This document shows, piece after piece, positions 1 through 9,700 of a stretch of DNA of 41,851 bases. This DNA is from DATEZO01 sp035255485 (GTDB lineage Bacteria; Pseudomonadota; Gammaproteobacteria; Burkholderiales; Burkholderiaceae_D), in assembly GCA_035255485.1 (NCBI GenBank), contig DATEZO010000106.1, positions 1 through 41,851 on the forward strand, in the 5' to 3' direction. How positions within the stretch are numbered: the first letter of the stretch is position 1; each line of letters begins with the position of its first letter. Both the position numbers and the translations under genes were made by a program. The notes beneath the pieces were generated by a model, which was not told where the DNA came from, searched no databases, and saw only the letters and a list, made by a program, of their open reading frames with translations.

Positions 1-220
1 CTGGACCATCCACACGGGCGACACGGCGCCACAGGCGGCCGGCGTGATCCACACCGACTTCGAGCGCGGCTTCATCCGCGCCCAGACCATCTCCTACGAT
101 GACTTCATCGCCTACAAGGGCGAGGCCGGCGCCAAGGAAGCGGGCAAGATGCGCGCCGAAGGCAAGGAATACGTGGTCAAGGATGGCGATGTGCTGAACT
201 TCCTGTTCACCCCGACATAA
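1..220 (+). CDS. ychF: YchF/OLA1-type redox-regulated ATPase, C-terminal fragment
   Basis: The reading frame enters the window at base 2 and runs 72 codons to a TAA at 218-220. The visible protein contains HTDFERGFIRAQTISYDD and ends KDGDVLNFLFTPT, which is the C-terminal TGS-domain signature of YchF, a ribosome-associated P-loop ATPase of the Obg-HflX group. The nucleotide-binding part lies outside the window. This is a conserved chromosomal gene, so it marks the left flank of the accessory region. A possible mobile-element end lies only a few bases after the stop, so the gene is probably intact and the insertion is just downstream of it. Identification is from the protein motif; direct. Confidence 0.93.
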   Translation, partial: WTIHTGDTAPQAAGVIHTDFERGFIRAQTISYDDFIAYKGEAGAKEAGKMRAEGKEYVVKDGDVLNFLFTPT

Positions 221-223
221 GCT

Positions 224-237
224 GCTATGGACATGCA
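224..237 (+). repeat. Left-end direct repeat, possible attachment site
   Basis: GCTATGGACATGCA lies 3 bp after the ychF stop. Thirteen of its 14 bases recur in the same orientation at 31251-31264 (GCTATGGACATCCA). A partial copy (GCAATGGACA) follows at 251-260, and TGGACATGCAC recurs exactly at 18713-18723. The site precedes a recombinase operon, so it may be the left boundary of an integrated element. The role is inferred; only the repeats are seen. Confidence 0.45.
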
Positions 238-939
238 CCCCAGAGTTTACGCAATGGACACTGGGGGGATATAAGTTTCTTGCGCAGTCCGGCTGGAGGA
301 CAGTCAATTTGTGGAGCACATTCCCACGATTTGAGTGTCCTTTTGGCGCACCTAGTCAGACAGGGTCTGCTTGAGTCTGACGGGAAATCTTGCGGCACGT
401 TCTACTTCTTACCAAGGGCAGTTTTGCCCACGCCGGAGCAGGTTTTCATCGGTCCTACCTTTCCCAGCATGTGAGCAGCCTCATGTGGTGAATAAGTGCG
501 GCATTTTGCAGAACTTGAAAGACGCCGCCTTAAGCCGACACACCTTTATAAGTGGCTTCCCGACAGGTGCCTCCTACTCGCCCACCAAAGCGAAGCACCT
601 TCATTCCGGCGCGACTCGAGCAGTTGAGTAGCACGCGCGCCTCTTCCGACTGCATAGTGCGCTTAGCACATGCATGCCAGAGGCTGCCCGAAGTCCGTCC
701 GGTTCAGAGCGGGGCGTCTCCGAGCTCCTCTTTGTCGAGCCACAGAATTCATTACGTATTCGCTCCTTAAATACCCGCGGCCCAACTCGTTGACATTATC
801 CACGCGACGTTCTGGCGACGGTCGCGTAGAGCTCCCCGGCGTCTTCTCGCGTAGCAGCAGTAGTCTGTGAATCGGGAGTGAGCGCATCCATTCTTCCGGA
901 AGACTGCCTCTTGTGTATCCAAAATGATGCACTGGCTGC

Positions 940-968
940 TTGGCAAATTGCGTAATTCACGCTATATA
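940..968 (+). promoter_or_regulatory. Candidate sigma-70 promoter of the recombinase operon
   Basis: TTGGCA at 940-945 is followed after 17 bp by TATATA at 963-968, inside the most AT-rich part of the left end. The TTGGCA box matches the -35 consensus at five of six positions; the -10 box matches at four of six. It would give a leader of about 300 nt before the first recombinase start at 1274, so another start site nearer the gene is possible. Confidence 0.35.
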
Positions 969-1273
969 TTTGATTTTAAAGGATATTTTTCTAAAAATCT
1001 CTTGGCAATGCAGCGAAAAGTTTGTATGGTTCACTGATTTCAAAGAGGGCTCTGCACGTGTTTACGCCAGCTACTGGGACCAAAAGTCAAAAGACAAAGA
1101 TTGAAAAAATTGCTTTCCAGACGCATGAATGTGCTACCAACGGGGCGAGCAACCAAGCGACCCATTTGTATGTCTTTAACACTCAATTCTGCTATCTACG
1201 GGAAGTTGCTAGTGTAAGCAGCAGAACGCCGACGACCCTATTTCTGAACTCGACAACCTGTGGCTAAGTAACT

Positions 1274-2536
1274 ATGGCTAGGCTCGAGTTCGTTTCCTAT
1301 CACGCATTTCAGGCCCATCTGGATGACGAGGCAAAACTAGCATGGAAGCTGTTTGCCCACAAAAACATCGACAGTTTTCCGCAAATATTCTGGGATGACG
1401 GCTCCAGTTGGACGGCTGCCAATCTTTGGGCTTTGGAGCGGTCGAGCGACCATCGTGTTGACGCCGAGACGGTGAAGCGCACAATGAAGCATCTGAGGAC
1501 GTACGCGGCCTTTCTGGAGGAGTGCGCTACCGACTGGCGGCATTTTCCGGTGAAAAAGGACGAACAGCCTCTACGCAAGTTTCGCAAGCACCTTATCGAC
1601 CGCGCCGAGGCCGGCTCACTTGGTATGTCGACGGCACAAAACTGTATGGCGGCCGTTATCCAGTTTTATCGGTATGCGGATGCTAATAACCTGGTCGGCA
1701 TTTCTGCCCCGCTCTGGAAGGACCGCTTGGTAGTTATTCCCTTCTTTGATTCTGCGGGATTCAAGCGAACCTTAACTCGGCTTAGTTCTGAGTTGTCCAT
1801 TCCGAATCGAAGACGTATTGGTACGGTTCTGGAAGACGGACTGCTGCCGCTTCGCTCAGACCATATGGCAGACCTCTTGAAGTACACGTCGGAGAACGAG
1901 GTCGAGGAACTGCATCTGATGTTGGCGACTGGGTTCTTTACTGGAGCTCGCATTGGCACCATTACCACGCTTACTATTTCTGCTCTCGAAGCCACACGTG
2001 CTGACCCGCATACCCCAGGCGTTCGCTTATTGTCCGTCGGCCCCGGCACGGGAATCGCTACAAAATTCTCCGTATCTGGAGAAATAATGATTCCGGACGC
2101 TGTTTTTGCAGACCTGAAACGATATGCATCTTCGGCGTGGCGTTTGCTGCGTGAAGCGAAAGCGGCTCCGGCCGACAAGAACAAGCTCTTTCTGACAAGG
2201 AAGGGAATCCCCTATACAGTCGAGACGGTGAATAGGCTCGTCTATGAGATGAGAAAGCGCGCGGTAGCCGCTGGGCTGAAGCATTTGTCCTCATTTAGAT
2301 TCCACCAAACACGCGCCACGTTCGGAACATGGCTCATGCAGTTGCTACTGCAGGCAGGCAATAAAACTAACGCCATTCAAGTAGTCAGGGATGCCATGCT
2401 TCATAAGGACGAGCGTACCACCTTAGGCTATATCACCTTCCTTGAAAGGACACGAGGTAAGGCTCTTTTCGCCGCCCAGTTCAACTTGGCCTTCACTGGC
2501 CTTACGCAACGGAACTGGAATGAACTCAATACTTAA
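1274..2536 (+). CDS. Tyrosine recombinase 1 of the trio
   Basis: A 420-aa site-specific recombinase of the tyrosine (phage integrase) family. The catalytic set is visible in order: the first Arg in TGARIGT (about residue 226), HQTR as the HxxR box (about 344-347), and MLHKDERTTLGYI with the late His and the nucleophile Tyr. The N-terminal half resembles a core-binding SAM-like helical domain. It is the first gene of a four-gene operon; its stop lies 17 bp inside the next gene, so translation is probably coupled. Together with the next two recombinases it should cut and join the element ends, as TnpA and TnpB do in Tn554. The ATG at 1274 has only a weak ribosome binding site (CTAAGTAAC), but no better start lies upstream. 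Family assignment is secure; the exact element family is inferred. Confidence 0.85.
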   Translation: MARLEFVSYHAFQAHLDDEAKLAWKLFAHKNIDSFPQIFWDDGSSWTAANLWALERSSDHRVDAETVKRTMKHLRTYAAFLEECATDWRHFPVKKDEQPLRKFRKHLIDRAEAGSLGMSTAQNCMAAVIQFYRYADANNLVGISAPLWKDRLVVIPFFDSAGFKRTLTRLSSELSIPNRRRIGTVLEDGLLPLRSDHMADLLKYTSENEVEELHLMLATGFFTGARIGTITTLTISALEATRADPHTPGVRLLSVGPGTGIATKFSVSGEIMIPDAVFADLKRYASSAWRLLREAKAAPADKNKLFLTRKGIPYTVETVNRLVYEMRKRAVAAGLKHLSSFRFHQTRATFGTWLMQLLLQAGNKTNAIQVVRDAMLHKDERTTLGYITFLERTRGKALFAAQFNLAFTGLTQRNWNELNT

Positions 2537-4208
2537 TGCGGTGTGTGCAGTGCCTGACCTGACCTTCCCGAGCGTTCAGTTTGCTCCGGCAGAAACACCT
2601 TGGAATCTCGACATCCTGCTATATGTCGGTGGCGCGGTTGCGCATAAGAGCGAGGTTAATACTCTTGTTGCATCCGGAAAACTAGGCGGCCCCGTCGCAG
2701 AACGCGTTCAGCTGGTTTGTTCTATCCATAGTGAAATTAATTCGGGCTTGGCGAGCGGCGGAAGCCGCGCCACTGCTGAATCACTCATAAGATATTTACG
2801 TGTGCTGTACTCCTTCGCTGATTCCCAGCGGTTAGAACCTTCGTTCGAAAACATAGTTCGAATATACTGCGCGTGGGCCGACTCGCTTTATATGAGAACC
2901 CTTGTTAAAGGAAGCCAGGGAAAACTCAAAGGCGGGCTCAAGCCGCTTAAAATGGCCTCAGCATACAGCTATGCGGCGACGGTGGGCGGCTTGATTGATA
3001 AGGTCCTAGAAAGACAAAGCAATGTCGTTGAGCTTACAAAGCTCACCCATAAACCTCGCAGAAAAGCACCGACGTCAGTTGAAGCTGACAAACAAAACCT
3101 GGAACACACATTCATCTTTGGGCATATGCTCCAAGATGTTTGTGACGCCTTCACGCTGGGCACCGTCTTAAGTTCCCCTTTTCCGATAGAGATTAAACTC
3201 AGAACAGGCCAACGGTTCACTCGGATGGAGGCGCGAGGGTGTCAACCTACTGAATATCCTCAACTGAGTGGTCGCTACCACTTGGCTAATCTGCGCATTG
3301 AAGCTGAAATGCTCATGTTCATAGCTCAAACGGGGATGAATGTGTCGCAGGCGGTTAATGCGGAGCTGCGTCAATTTTTTTATGTCAGCCACTTAGACGG
3401 TTATCAAGTTAAAGATTACAAGGAGCGCCGCGGGGGAGTTGTTTTGTTTGAGATATTTAAGGACTATAAGGCTCATTTCGAAAGGTATCTGGCCTGGCGT
3501 CGTACTCTCTTTCCAAATTCAAACTTCCTTTTTCCGTTCGTTTCCGCGACGGGGACGCGGCAAGATAAGAAATTTGCTAATGACCGCATCTCGGAAGTAT
3601 GTTTCAAAATAGGCATAACCTATGTGCCGCCTAGAACATTGCGAAATACTCGGGTGAACTGGCTGCTTCGAAAATCAGCTGACCCCGAACTAACGGCGGA
3701 GATGGCCCAGCATACCAGAGAGACCTTGCTGGCTGTGTATGAGCGCCCGAGTCTTCAAAGGGCTTTAGTGGAGACTGCTCGCTTCTGGTCGGCCACAGAC
3801 ATGCAGGCCATGATGACGGAGTCTGTTGCCCCTGGCGGCTGCAATGGGCAGGCTAAGGCTATGCCCGACTCTCCGACCGACGCCCCCGCTCCGGACTGCT
3901 CGAAAGCGTCGGGATGCCTTTGGTGTGAGAACCATCGCGATATTGATTCGCTAGATTATGTTTGGGCGCTTTCAAGCTATAAACAACTTAAGGTAGTCGA
4001 ATTAACAAAGGCCAGCTCCCCTCTGGTTAACCGTGGCGTGCCGCCCCCTCACTTGGCAATTGATAGACTCAACGCGAAACTCAGATGGTATGAGCAGTCC
4101 AATTCCACTCGTAGGGAGTGGGTTTCCGAAGCGGAGGCCCGCATTGCAGAAGGCGACTATCACCCTAGCTTCGATATTGAAATCCTAGAACTGGAGGGCC
4201 GAGTATGA
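2520..4208 (+). CDS. Tyrosine recombinase 2 of the trio, with altered catalytic Arg
   Basis: A 562-aa recombinase-fold protein read from an ATG at 2520 preceded by GGAACT; the longer frame from 2442 lies within the previous gene. The C-terminal half carries the integrase fold: AQTGMNVSQ occupies the place of the usual TGxR box with Asn instead of Arg, LRNTRVNW replaces HxxR with RNTR, and MAQHTRETLLAVYERP retains the late His and Tyr. A cysteine cluster (CSKASGCLWC, about residues 486-495) follows the catalytic domain and may bind zinc. Loss of the first Arg and the box His suggests it acts as a structural or DNA-binding partner rather than a full catalyst. It overlaps recombinase 1 by 17 bp and recombinase 3 by 4 bp (ATGA). 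Confidence 0.78.
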   Translation: MNSILNAVCAVPDLTFPSVQFAPAETPWNLDILLYVGGAVAHKSEVNTLVASGKLGGPVAERVQLVCSIHSEINSGLASGGSRATAESLIRYLRVLYSFADSQRLEPSFENIVRIYCAWADSLYMRTLVKGSQGKLKGGLKPLKMASAYSYAATVGGLIDKVLERQSNVVELTKLTHKPRRKAPTSVEADKQNLEHTFIFGHMLQDVCDAFTLGTVLSSPFPIEIKLRTGQRFTRMEARGCQPTEYPQLSGRYHLANLRIEAEMLMFIAQTGMNVSQAVNAELRQFFYVSHLDGYQVKDYKERRGGVVLFEIFKDYKAHFERYLAWRRTLFPNSNFLFPFVSATGTRQDKKFANDRISEVCFKIGITYVPPRTLRNTRVNWLLRKSADPELTAEMAQHTRETLLAVYERPSLQRALVETARFWSATDMQAMMTESVAPGGCNGQAKAMPDSPTDAPAPDCSKASGCLWCENHRDIDSLDYVWALSSYKQLKVVELTKASSPLVNRGVPPPHLAIDRLNAKLRWYEQSNSTRREWVSEAEARIAEGDYHPSFDIEILELEGRV

Positions 4209-6274
4209 ACGCCGAGTTAACCGCGATGGCCTTTCAAATCAAGGACGTTAATGTATCTCCTGTGGTCGCTTGTTACCGTCCGGTTCAATGGCCTCCTGCC
4301 TCTGACTGGGTGGTCAGTTTGGACGCTCGTGGAGAGCCCCTCTCTTTCTGGGGCGATAGCCTCTGGGATTTTTCTCCCTGGGTAGGAACACCTTATAAGC
4401 TTGATTTCGCGGGTGGGCGCCATCAACGAAGTGCGTCTCCACTTGGGGCTGAAAATCAGTATGTTCTGCGATTATTAACCACCTGGCTGCTATGGGGAGC
4501 GCGCGGGGCTAAAAGTTGGAATACGCTACAGAGGAGCTTTCTCTGTCTTAGGCGGATTGTGGCGCTATGCGAGAAGCAGGGCGTACTTGCTACTGAACTC
4601 GCTCGGTTTCCCCTAATTTTAGAACAAGTCCCTTCGTTATTTCCCACTGGCTTCGAACGTGACAATGTCCTCTTGCTTCTCGACCGCCTGCAGCGAAATA
4701 AGCAGTTCTTAGGGGTTTGTTTGCTCGATGAAGCGGGTGTCGGCCGGCTCGCTAAGGTGTTCGCTGACCACACCGATGAGCGTGACTCCGAACAGACCGC
4801 GTATATTCCGCCTCGCATCTGGTATTACCAAAATCGCCGTCTACGTGAATGTCTTGACGACTTTATTGCTCATCAAAGCCAAGTGCAGGAATGTTACGAA
4901 TTCTGCGTCGACGCTTACATAAAGAATTACGGTTCGCTTGAGGCCGCCGTCACCGAAATCCAAGACTCCGACCACTTCAGACCGTTCACGGCTCCGCAGG
5001 GCAAAAACGCGGGGCATAGAACTGGAAGGGAGTTTCACGGTGCATTTATAAAAACCGCCGAAAGGTTCGGCATCGACGGGCTTCTGGCACGCTGGCTGAA
5101 GCCCACGACCAAAGGCTCATTCGAGATTCGCGCATTAGGTGCCTATCTTACTCTTATCCAAATTGCGGCTATTGCCTATATCGCGAACTTCACGCTTCAA
5201 CGCAAGGAGGAGGCCGGTTCACTACGGGCAGACTGTCTTATCTGGGAAAATGATGATTCCGTCGGTAGATTCGCCGTTATTTGTGGCGAGACGACCAAGA
5301 CCGACCAGGATAGCGATGCCAGATGGCCGACAAGTCCACTGGTTGAAATCGCCGTTCGAGCTGCCGGCGCAGTTGCGAAGATGAGGATGCGATGTATGGC
5401 GGCCAATGTTCATTTTCAATGCACCGACTACGATAAGGAGAATCCATATCTTTATCATTACTCCAGTGACCCTTGGTCGTCCATTTCTCGTGGCTTCAAG
5501 CAATATCAGACGCGGCCGCTGATGCCATCTTACCAAGGGTTCTTGAAGCGATTTCCCCTGCTCTTGGATGAAAAAGTTCTCGAAATGACCGAGGACGACA
5601 TCATCAAGGCGAGGATGTTTACACCAAACCTAGACAAAGGTGGTCAGTTTGCCGTCGGTAAGGTTTGGCCTCTGGCGTACCACCAATTACGGCGGACCAG
5701 TGCAATCAATATGTTCGCCAGTGGCTTGCTCAGCGACTCCTCAATTCAGGTCGTGATGAAGCACATCAATCCATTGCAGACTAGACACTACGGCCGGAAC
5801 TATAGCAGGATGAATTTTAACGAGGAAGCTGTGGGAAGTGCGGTAGCAGCTCGCTACGAAGTAATGGGTAGGCAGATTGCGGAACTCGTCTCAGACAGGT
5901 ACGTGTCTCCGTTAGGTGAGGAACGGAAGCAAGAAATAGTCGTAAATCTAGTGAGTTCGAAAGAGTTCGCATCGTTGGTGAAGGCCGGTAAAAGCGGCGA
6001 AATCTCCTTCAGAGAGACCCGGCTGGGTGGTTGCACAAAAAGGGGACACTGCAATTATGGCGGTATTGAGACCGTTGCGCGGTGCAGCGGTGGCGACGGG
6101 GGCAAGCCCTGTGGTGACGCAATCTACGATAAAGAAAAGCGCTTATCCGCACAGCGAGCTCTCGAGAATCTGGAAGGCCGTATCGGGTCTGCCAAACCTG
6201 GCAGCCCCCGTCGAGCATCTTTGGAATCAGAAGCCCAAGGTTTAAGGAACTATCTCAATGTCACATCAAGCTGA
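4205..6274 (+). CDS. Tyrosine recombinase 3 of the trio
   Basis: A 689-aa protein starting in an ATGA overlap with recombinase 2. The catalytic pieces are present: an Arg in TLQRKEEAGSLR (about residue 335), HQLRR as HxxR (about 493-497), MKHINPLQT with the late His, and the Tyr of TRHYGRNY. After the catalytic domain comes a cysteine-rich tail (GGCTKRGHCNYGG then CSGGDGGKPC), a likely zinc-binding module seen in large Tn554-type recombinases, and a helical C-terminus. The size, the large N-terminal extension and the position resemble TnpB-like proteins of Tn554 relatives or the third protein of recombinase-trio elements. It overlaps the following small gene by 17 bp. Confidence 0.8.
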   Translation: MNAELTAMAFQIKDVNVSPVVACYRPVQWPPASDWVVSLDARGEPLSFWGDSLWDFSPWVGTPYKLDFAGGRHQRSASPLGAENQYVLRLLTTWLLWGARGAKSWNTLQRSFLCLRRIVALCEKQGVLATELARFPLILEQVPSLFPTGFERDNVLLLLDRLQRNKQFLGVCLLDEAGVGRLAKVFADHTDERDSEQTAYIPPRIWYYQNRRLRECLDDFIAHQSQVQECYEFCVDAYIKNYGSLEAAVTEIQDSDHFRPFTAPQGKNAGHRTGREFHGAFIKTAERFGIDGLLARWLKPTTKGSFEIRALGAYLTLIQIAAIAYIANFTLQRKEEAGSLRADCLIWENDDSVGRFAVICGETTKTDQDSDARWPTSPLVEIAVRAAGAVAKMRMRCMAANVHFQCTDYDKENPYLYHYSSDPWSSISRGFKQYQTRPLMPSYQGFLKRFPLLLDEKVLEMTEDDIIKARMFTPNLDKGGQFAVGKVWPLAYHQLRRTSAINMFASGLLSDSSIQVVMKHINPLQTRHYGRNYSRMNFNEEAVGSAVAARYEVMGRQIAELVSDRYVSPLGEERKQEIVVNLVSSKEFASLVKAGKSGEISFRETRLGGCTKRGHCNYGGIETVARCSGGDGGKPCGDAIYDKEKRLSAQRALENLEGRIGSAKPGSPRRASLESEAQGLRNYLNVTSS

Positions 6275-6680
6275 AACAGCGGAGCAACGGTTTAGGGCGG
6301 CATTTGAACGGCTAAAGGAAGGGAAGCCGATAACGCTTCCGAAAGTCGCGCAGGTAAGCCAAAACAACGTGGCTAAGGAAGCCGGGGCGGACCCCTCCGC
6401 ACTTCGCAAAAGCCGGTATCCGGCACTAATTCGTGAAATTCAAGCCTGGGTCGAACTAGGTAACGCACGAGACAAAAAGCAAAAGCAGCGTCAAGAAAAG
6501 GCGCGAGCAGCCCGAGAGGATGACGCGGCTCAGATTGGCAGGTTAACCAAGCAACGTGACGCCATCCAATCTCAGTTGATTAGCGCACAACATCAGGTAT
6601 TGCAGCTACTTGGCGAGAACGCCCGATTACAGGCCCGCGTTGACGAGCTCTTGCCACCCCCTACATCGCTTCGGAAATGA
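6258..6680 (+). CDS. Small basic coiled-coil accessory protein, TnpC-like
   Basis: A 140-aa protein beginning inside the end of recombinase 3. Residues about 25-60 (PKVAQVSQNNVAKEAGADPS) look like a helix-turn-helix, and about 70-130 form a heptad-rich, highly charged coiled coil (RDKKQKQRQEKARAAREDD, then KQRDAIQSQLISAQHQVLQLL). Tn554 has a small coiled-coil gene, tnpC, in the same place after its recombinases, where it influences transposition orientation and efficiency; the resemblance is in order, size and architecture. It is the last gene of the operon and is followed by a terminator at 6696-6730. Confidence 0.65.
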   Translation: MSHQAETAEQRFRAAFERLKEGKPITLPKVAQVSQNNVAKEAGADPSALRKSRYPALIREIQAWVELGNARDKKQKQRQEKARAAREDDAAQIGRLTKQRDAIQSQLISAQHQVLQLLGENARLQARVDELLPPPTSLRK

Positions 6681-6695
6681 AGTTTTGCTATCCTC

Positions 6696-6730
6696 GCGCG
6701 GCCGCCGGCGCCTGCCGCGCGCGCCTTTTT
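6696..6730 (+). terminator. Rho-independent terminator after the recombinase operon
   Basis: GCGCGGC (6696-6702) pairs with GCCGCGC (6714-6720) across an 11-nt loop; a GC-rich GCGCC and five T residues follow at 6726-6730. It lies between the converging recombinase operon and the NTPase gene that ends at 6739. Confidence 0.75.
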
Positions 6731-6738
6731 AAGTCGGC

Positions 6739-9700
6739 TCAAGCTTTAGGCTGGCCAGTGTCAAAGTCAGCGAGTGTTTTTCCGGTGGCAAGAGCATCGG
6801 TCAGCCACTTTGGTCGACGACCTTTTCCGCTCCAAGTCTTGCCGTTCTCGTTCGCATACTTGGCTGGCCCATTGATGGTGGCCTTCGTTACTGCCATCGA
6901 CTTTCGGAAATCGGCTTGGGGCGCGGCGTCGATGCCTACGATACGCAAGAAGAGTGTGGGGTCCGCAGCTTGCAACTCCAAGGCCTCTGCCTTGAGGAGG
7001 CCAATCAGTCCTGCAAAGTCGACTTTCCCACCCGTAGGGTTGTCCCAAGTCCGATGACGCTGAAGCACAACGACAAAAAAGCCAATCTTCGAGTTAGAGG
7101 CCTGCATGTACTGTCCCTTCAGCTGCTCAGCCAGGGCCACGACGTAATCGGCCACCGTCCAACGCTCGGACATCTTGAGTTCAACTGTGGCTCGCATGTC
7201 ACCAACCTGACACAGTACATCGCGTCGGGTCGCCGCCGGAAGGATTGGTTCGAGCGTCACGCCATAACGGCCGCTGCTAGCATGGTTCAGCTCACTCCCG
7301 AGTAGCGCTTGGAAATCTTCCTCGAGGGCCAATCCTTCAGTATCGGTTTTGATGTGCTCCATGACCACCAGGTTGAAGAATCTCCGGAGGCTAAACTCGC
7401 CATGCTCGATGTCACGTTTCACCGTAAGTAAGTCGTTGTGCACAGCTTGAGCGAATTGCATATAGCTTGTCACCGGAGGCGAGAAATCGCGCTCGAACTT
7501 GGCGTAGTCCTCTTGGGCGACCGGAGCGACATACGCTTCCTCCTCACGCATCTGAAATTGCAAGCGTTGGATGTACTTGGCATTCGCGCCCGTAGCCTTT
7601 CTTCGAAGCTCATCCAGCACCTCGTAGGCTGCCTGAGACTTGACACTCGAAATCATTGGTAGGAGTGAGTCTCGAAGGCGCTGAGCGTTGTCGCGGGCGC
7701 CAACGTGATACGGCCCATCTTCGTGAGCAATGTCCTCGGATTCGTGGACGACGGCCACTACCCACTCATAGAGGGCTGCGAGAGTTTTCAGGCCTTCCAT
7801 GCTTTTCTCCGCTACAGCTCTCAAGCGACTATGGCGGTCTTCGCCGATGTACGCGGCCAAGCCGAACATGAACTCCTCGGCTGCGCGCTGTTCGGACGTA
7901 CGCCAGCGTTCCCACCGCGTGCCGAAGGCCGATGGGTAGTGCAACAGCCAGAATAGGCCCCAGACAACCGCGTTTGAGCGTAGGCGCATCATCTCACTGA
8001 TGCGGGTATCAAACTCACTGCGCGCTTTCAGGTCGGCATTCTCCGGCGAGGTAAGGGTTGCCAAGGTAGGCAGGGGAACTCGAAACGCAGCTGATATGCG
8101 CGACCAAGCTTCGCCCTCGAAATTGTTTTGGTCGACACTCCCGCCGCCCACTGCACAGTTAAGGGCAGCTTCAAGAGCATAGGAATTAACGCTAGCTGAG
8201 CTTGTCGCGAACATCCATACTGCGCTGCCCAGGCCGTACTGAACGGCTAGAAGCCCGTCAGGAAGGTGTCGAATCAGCGCGTCCGCCTTGTCGGCCGACA
8301 CCGCGCCGGCATCTGCTGCAGCCAAGACTTTACGGAATTCTTCGAGCGCTACCGCCTCATGCGCACGCACGACAGACCAGAACCACTTTGGATAGCCGTT
8401 TAATTCAAATCGACCGTAGAAGAGAGCTTGCTTAACCTCGGCGTCGGACAGCGCCGGGAGCTTGGTTCCATCTCCAAGGTCGAGATGGAGCCCTTGCAGG
8501 CCTGCGACTGTGACGTAGTACGTGGTGTTGGGCTCGGCCTCGTTAAATTCGGGCGCGCGCTTGCGCCAGATGGCGCTAAGTCCGGCGCGCGCAGCGCTCG
8601 CCAGTGCAGGGCCCGCCGCGGTCTCGAACGCCGAGAAGTCGCACTCGCCGTAGCGCGAGTTGTGATTTGTCTGACTTAGCCACCGGGCAATCCCGGCAAG
8701 TGCATTCGTGTTTGAGCCGTCTTTCACGCTATCAACTTGAGTCAACAGTGTGACCTTTGACTGTTCATCCAGCTTCAGCTTGTCTCGCTTCGGTTTTTGG
8801 GCGCGAGCAACCGGCTTCGGCGCAGCAGCGTTCTCCTTGAGCCTGGTCGCCAGTTCAGCGAATCCTGGCTCGGCAAGCGCCTCAACATCGCGGTCTTCCC
8901 AAAGCCAGTACAGCCCGTACGTGGCAAATGTCCTCCAGATTCCGTCGGAAGTTCGGTCACTTTGAGCGATAACTTCTCGAAGTAGGTTCTGGCGAACCGC
9001 GTCGGACTGCTTCAGCGCCTTGGTGAGCTCAGACTGGTCATAGCTTCCGAAGTGGAATCTGCCGTACGCCTGGTAGTACGTGAGGCACAGCTGGGTGGCG
9101 CGTTCGACAGGGAGGCTCTCGGCTCGAACAACGAGCGCAATCAACTCTTGAACGGCCTCCGCGAAATTCTTATTCCGCTCGGTGTACTTGTTACTCTTCC
9201 CTTCAAGGTCCTCAAGGTACTTCACCCCGTACGACAACAACCCCTCAGTCAGTGCCGCGAGTTGTTCAGGGCTTGCGGAGTCTGCGACGCTGTACTTAAG
9301 AGCCAGACGGAGGTTAAAGCCGCCTCGGTTGCGCATGAACTGCTTGCTCGCCAGTTCAGCAATCGACTTGGCATCAAATTTTTTCCAGGATAGCTCGCCA
9401 AGCAGAAGTCGAAGGGTCCGTTCTTCAAGGCACGGACTCGCTTTCGCTGCATCAGCGAGTGCCTGGGCATCGTCATCCCTTCCGAGCGCCATCAGATACA
9501 CGAGCTGAGCTGAATTTCCTAACAGTTTCGCGTAGTCGTTGCCATGTTCAGACAGAACCTTGTCGCGGAAGACGTCGAGACGGGCGTGGGTAGCAATATC
9601 GAGAAGTGCGGTACGCGCGTGCCAATCAGAGCCAACGCTGTCGTAGGCCTCCAAAAGCGTCGCCTCAATTCCGGGCTTCGCGGCTTGCCAGTAGTTCTCC

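Larger units (their letters stand above)
221..1273. other. Non-coding left end before the recombinase operon
   Basis: About 1.05 kb without a convincing gene. Open frames here are short, lack ribosome binding sites and show no recognisable protein. Visible structures are a CCCCAG (238-243) / CTGGGG (261-266) inverted repeat overlapping the repeat pair at 224-260, a GTCAGAC (355-361) / GTCTGAC (375-381) inverted repeat, and an AT-rich stretch at about 950-1010. Element ends of Tn554-like transposons are also non-coding and carry recombinase-binding repeats, so this may be the element terminus; that is inference. Confidence 0.5.

Noticed and set aside
238..266. CCCCAG/CTGGGG as the ychF terminator
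   Set aside because: The 17-nt loop and the missing T tract make a terminator unlikely; it overlaps the putative element-end repeats.
280..932. Small genes in the left end
   Set aside because: Several frames of 60-90 codons overlap on both strands, without ribosome binding sites or recognisable protein.
1278..2294. Minus-strand frames opposite recombinase 1
   Set aside because: They are shadows of the recombinase gene, which has intact catalytic motifs.
3179..3200. TTTTCCGAT at 3179 as a third sigma-regulated promoter
   Set aside because: It lies inside the recombinase 2 gene and has no CGACTTACC box at the right distance.
7423..7435. TAAGTAAGTCG inside the NTPase gene as a promoter box
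   Set aside because: Only one box is present, and it lies in coding sequence far from any start codon.
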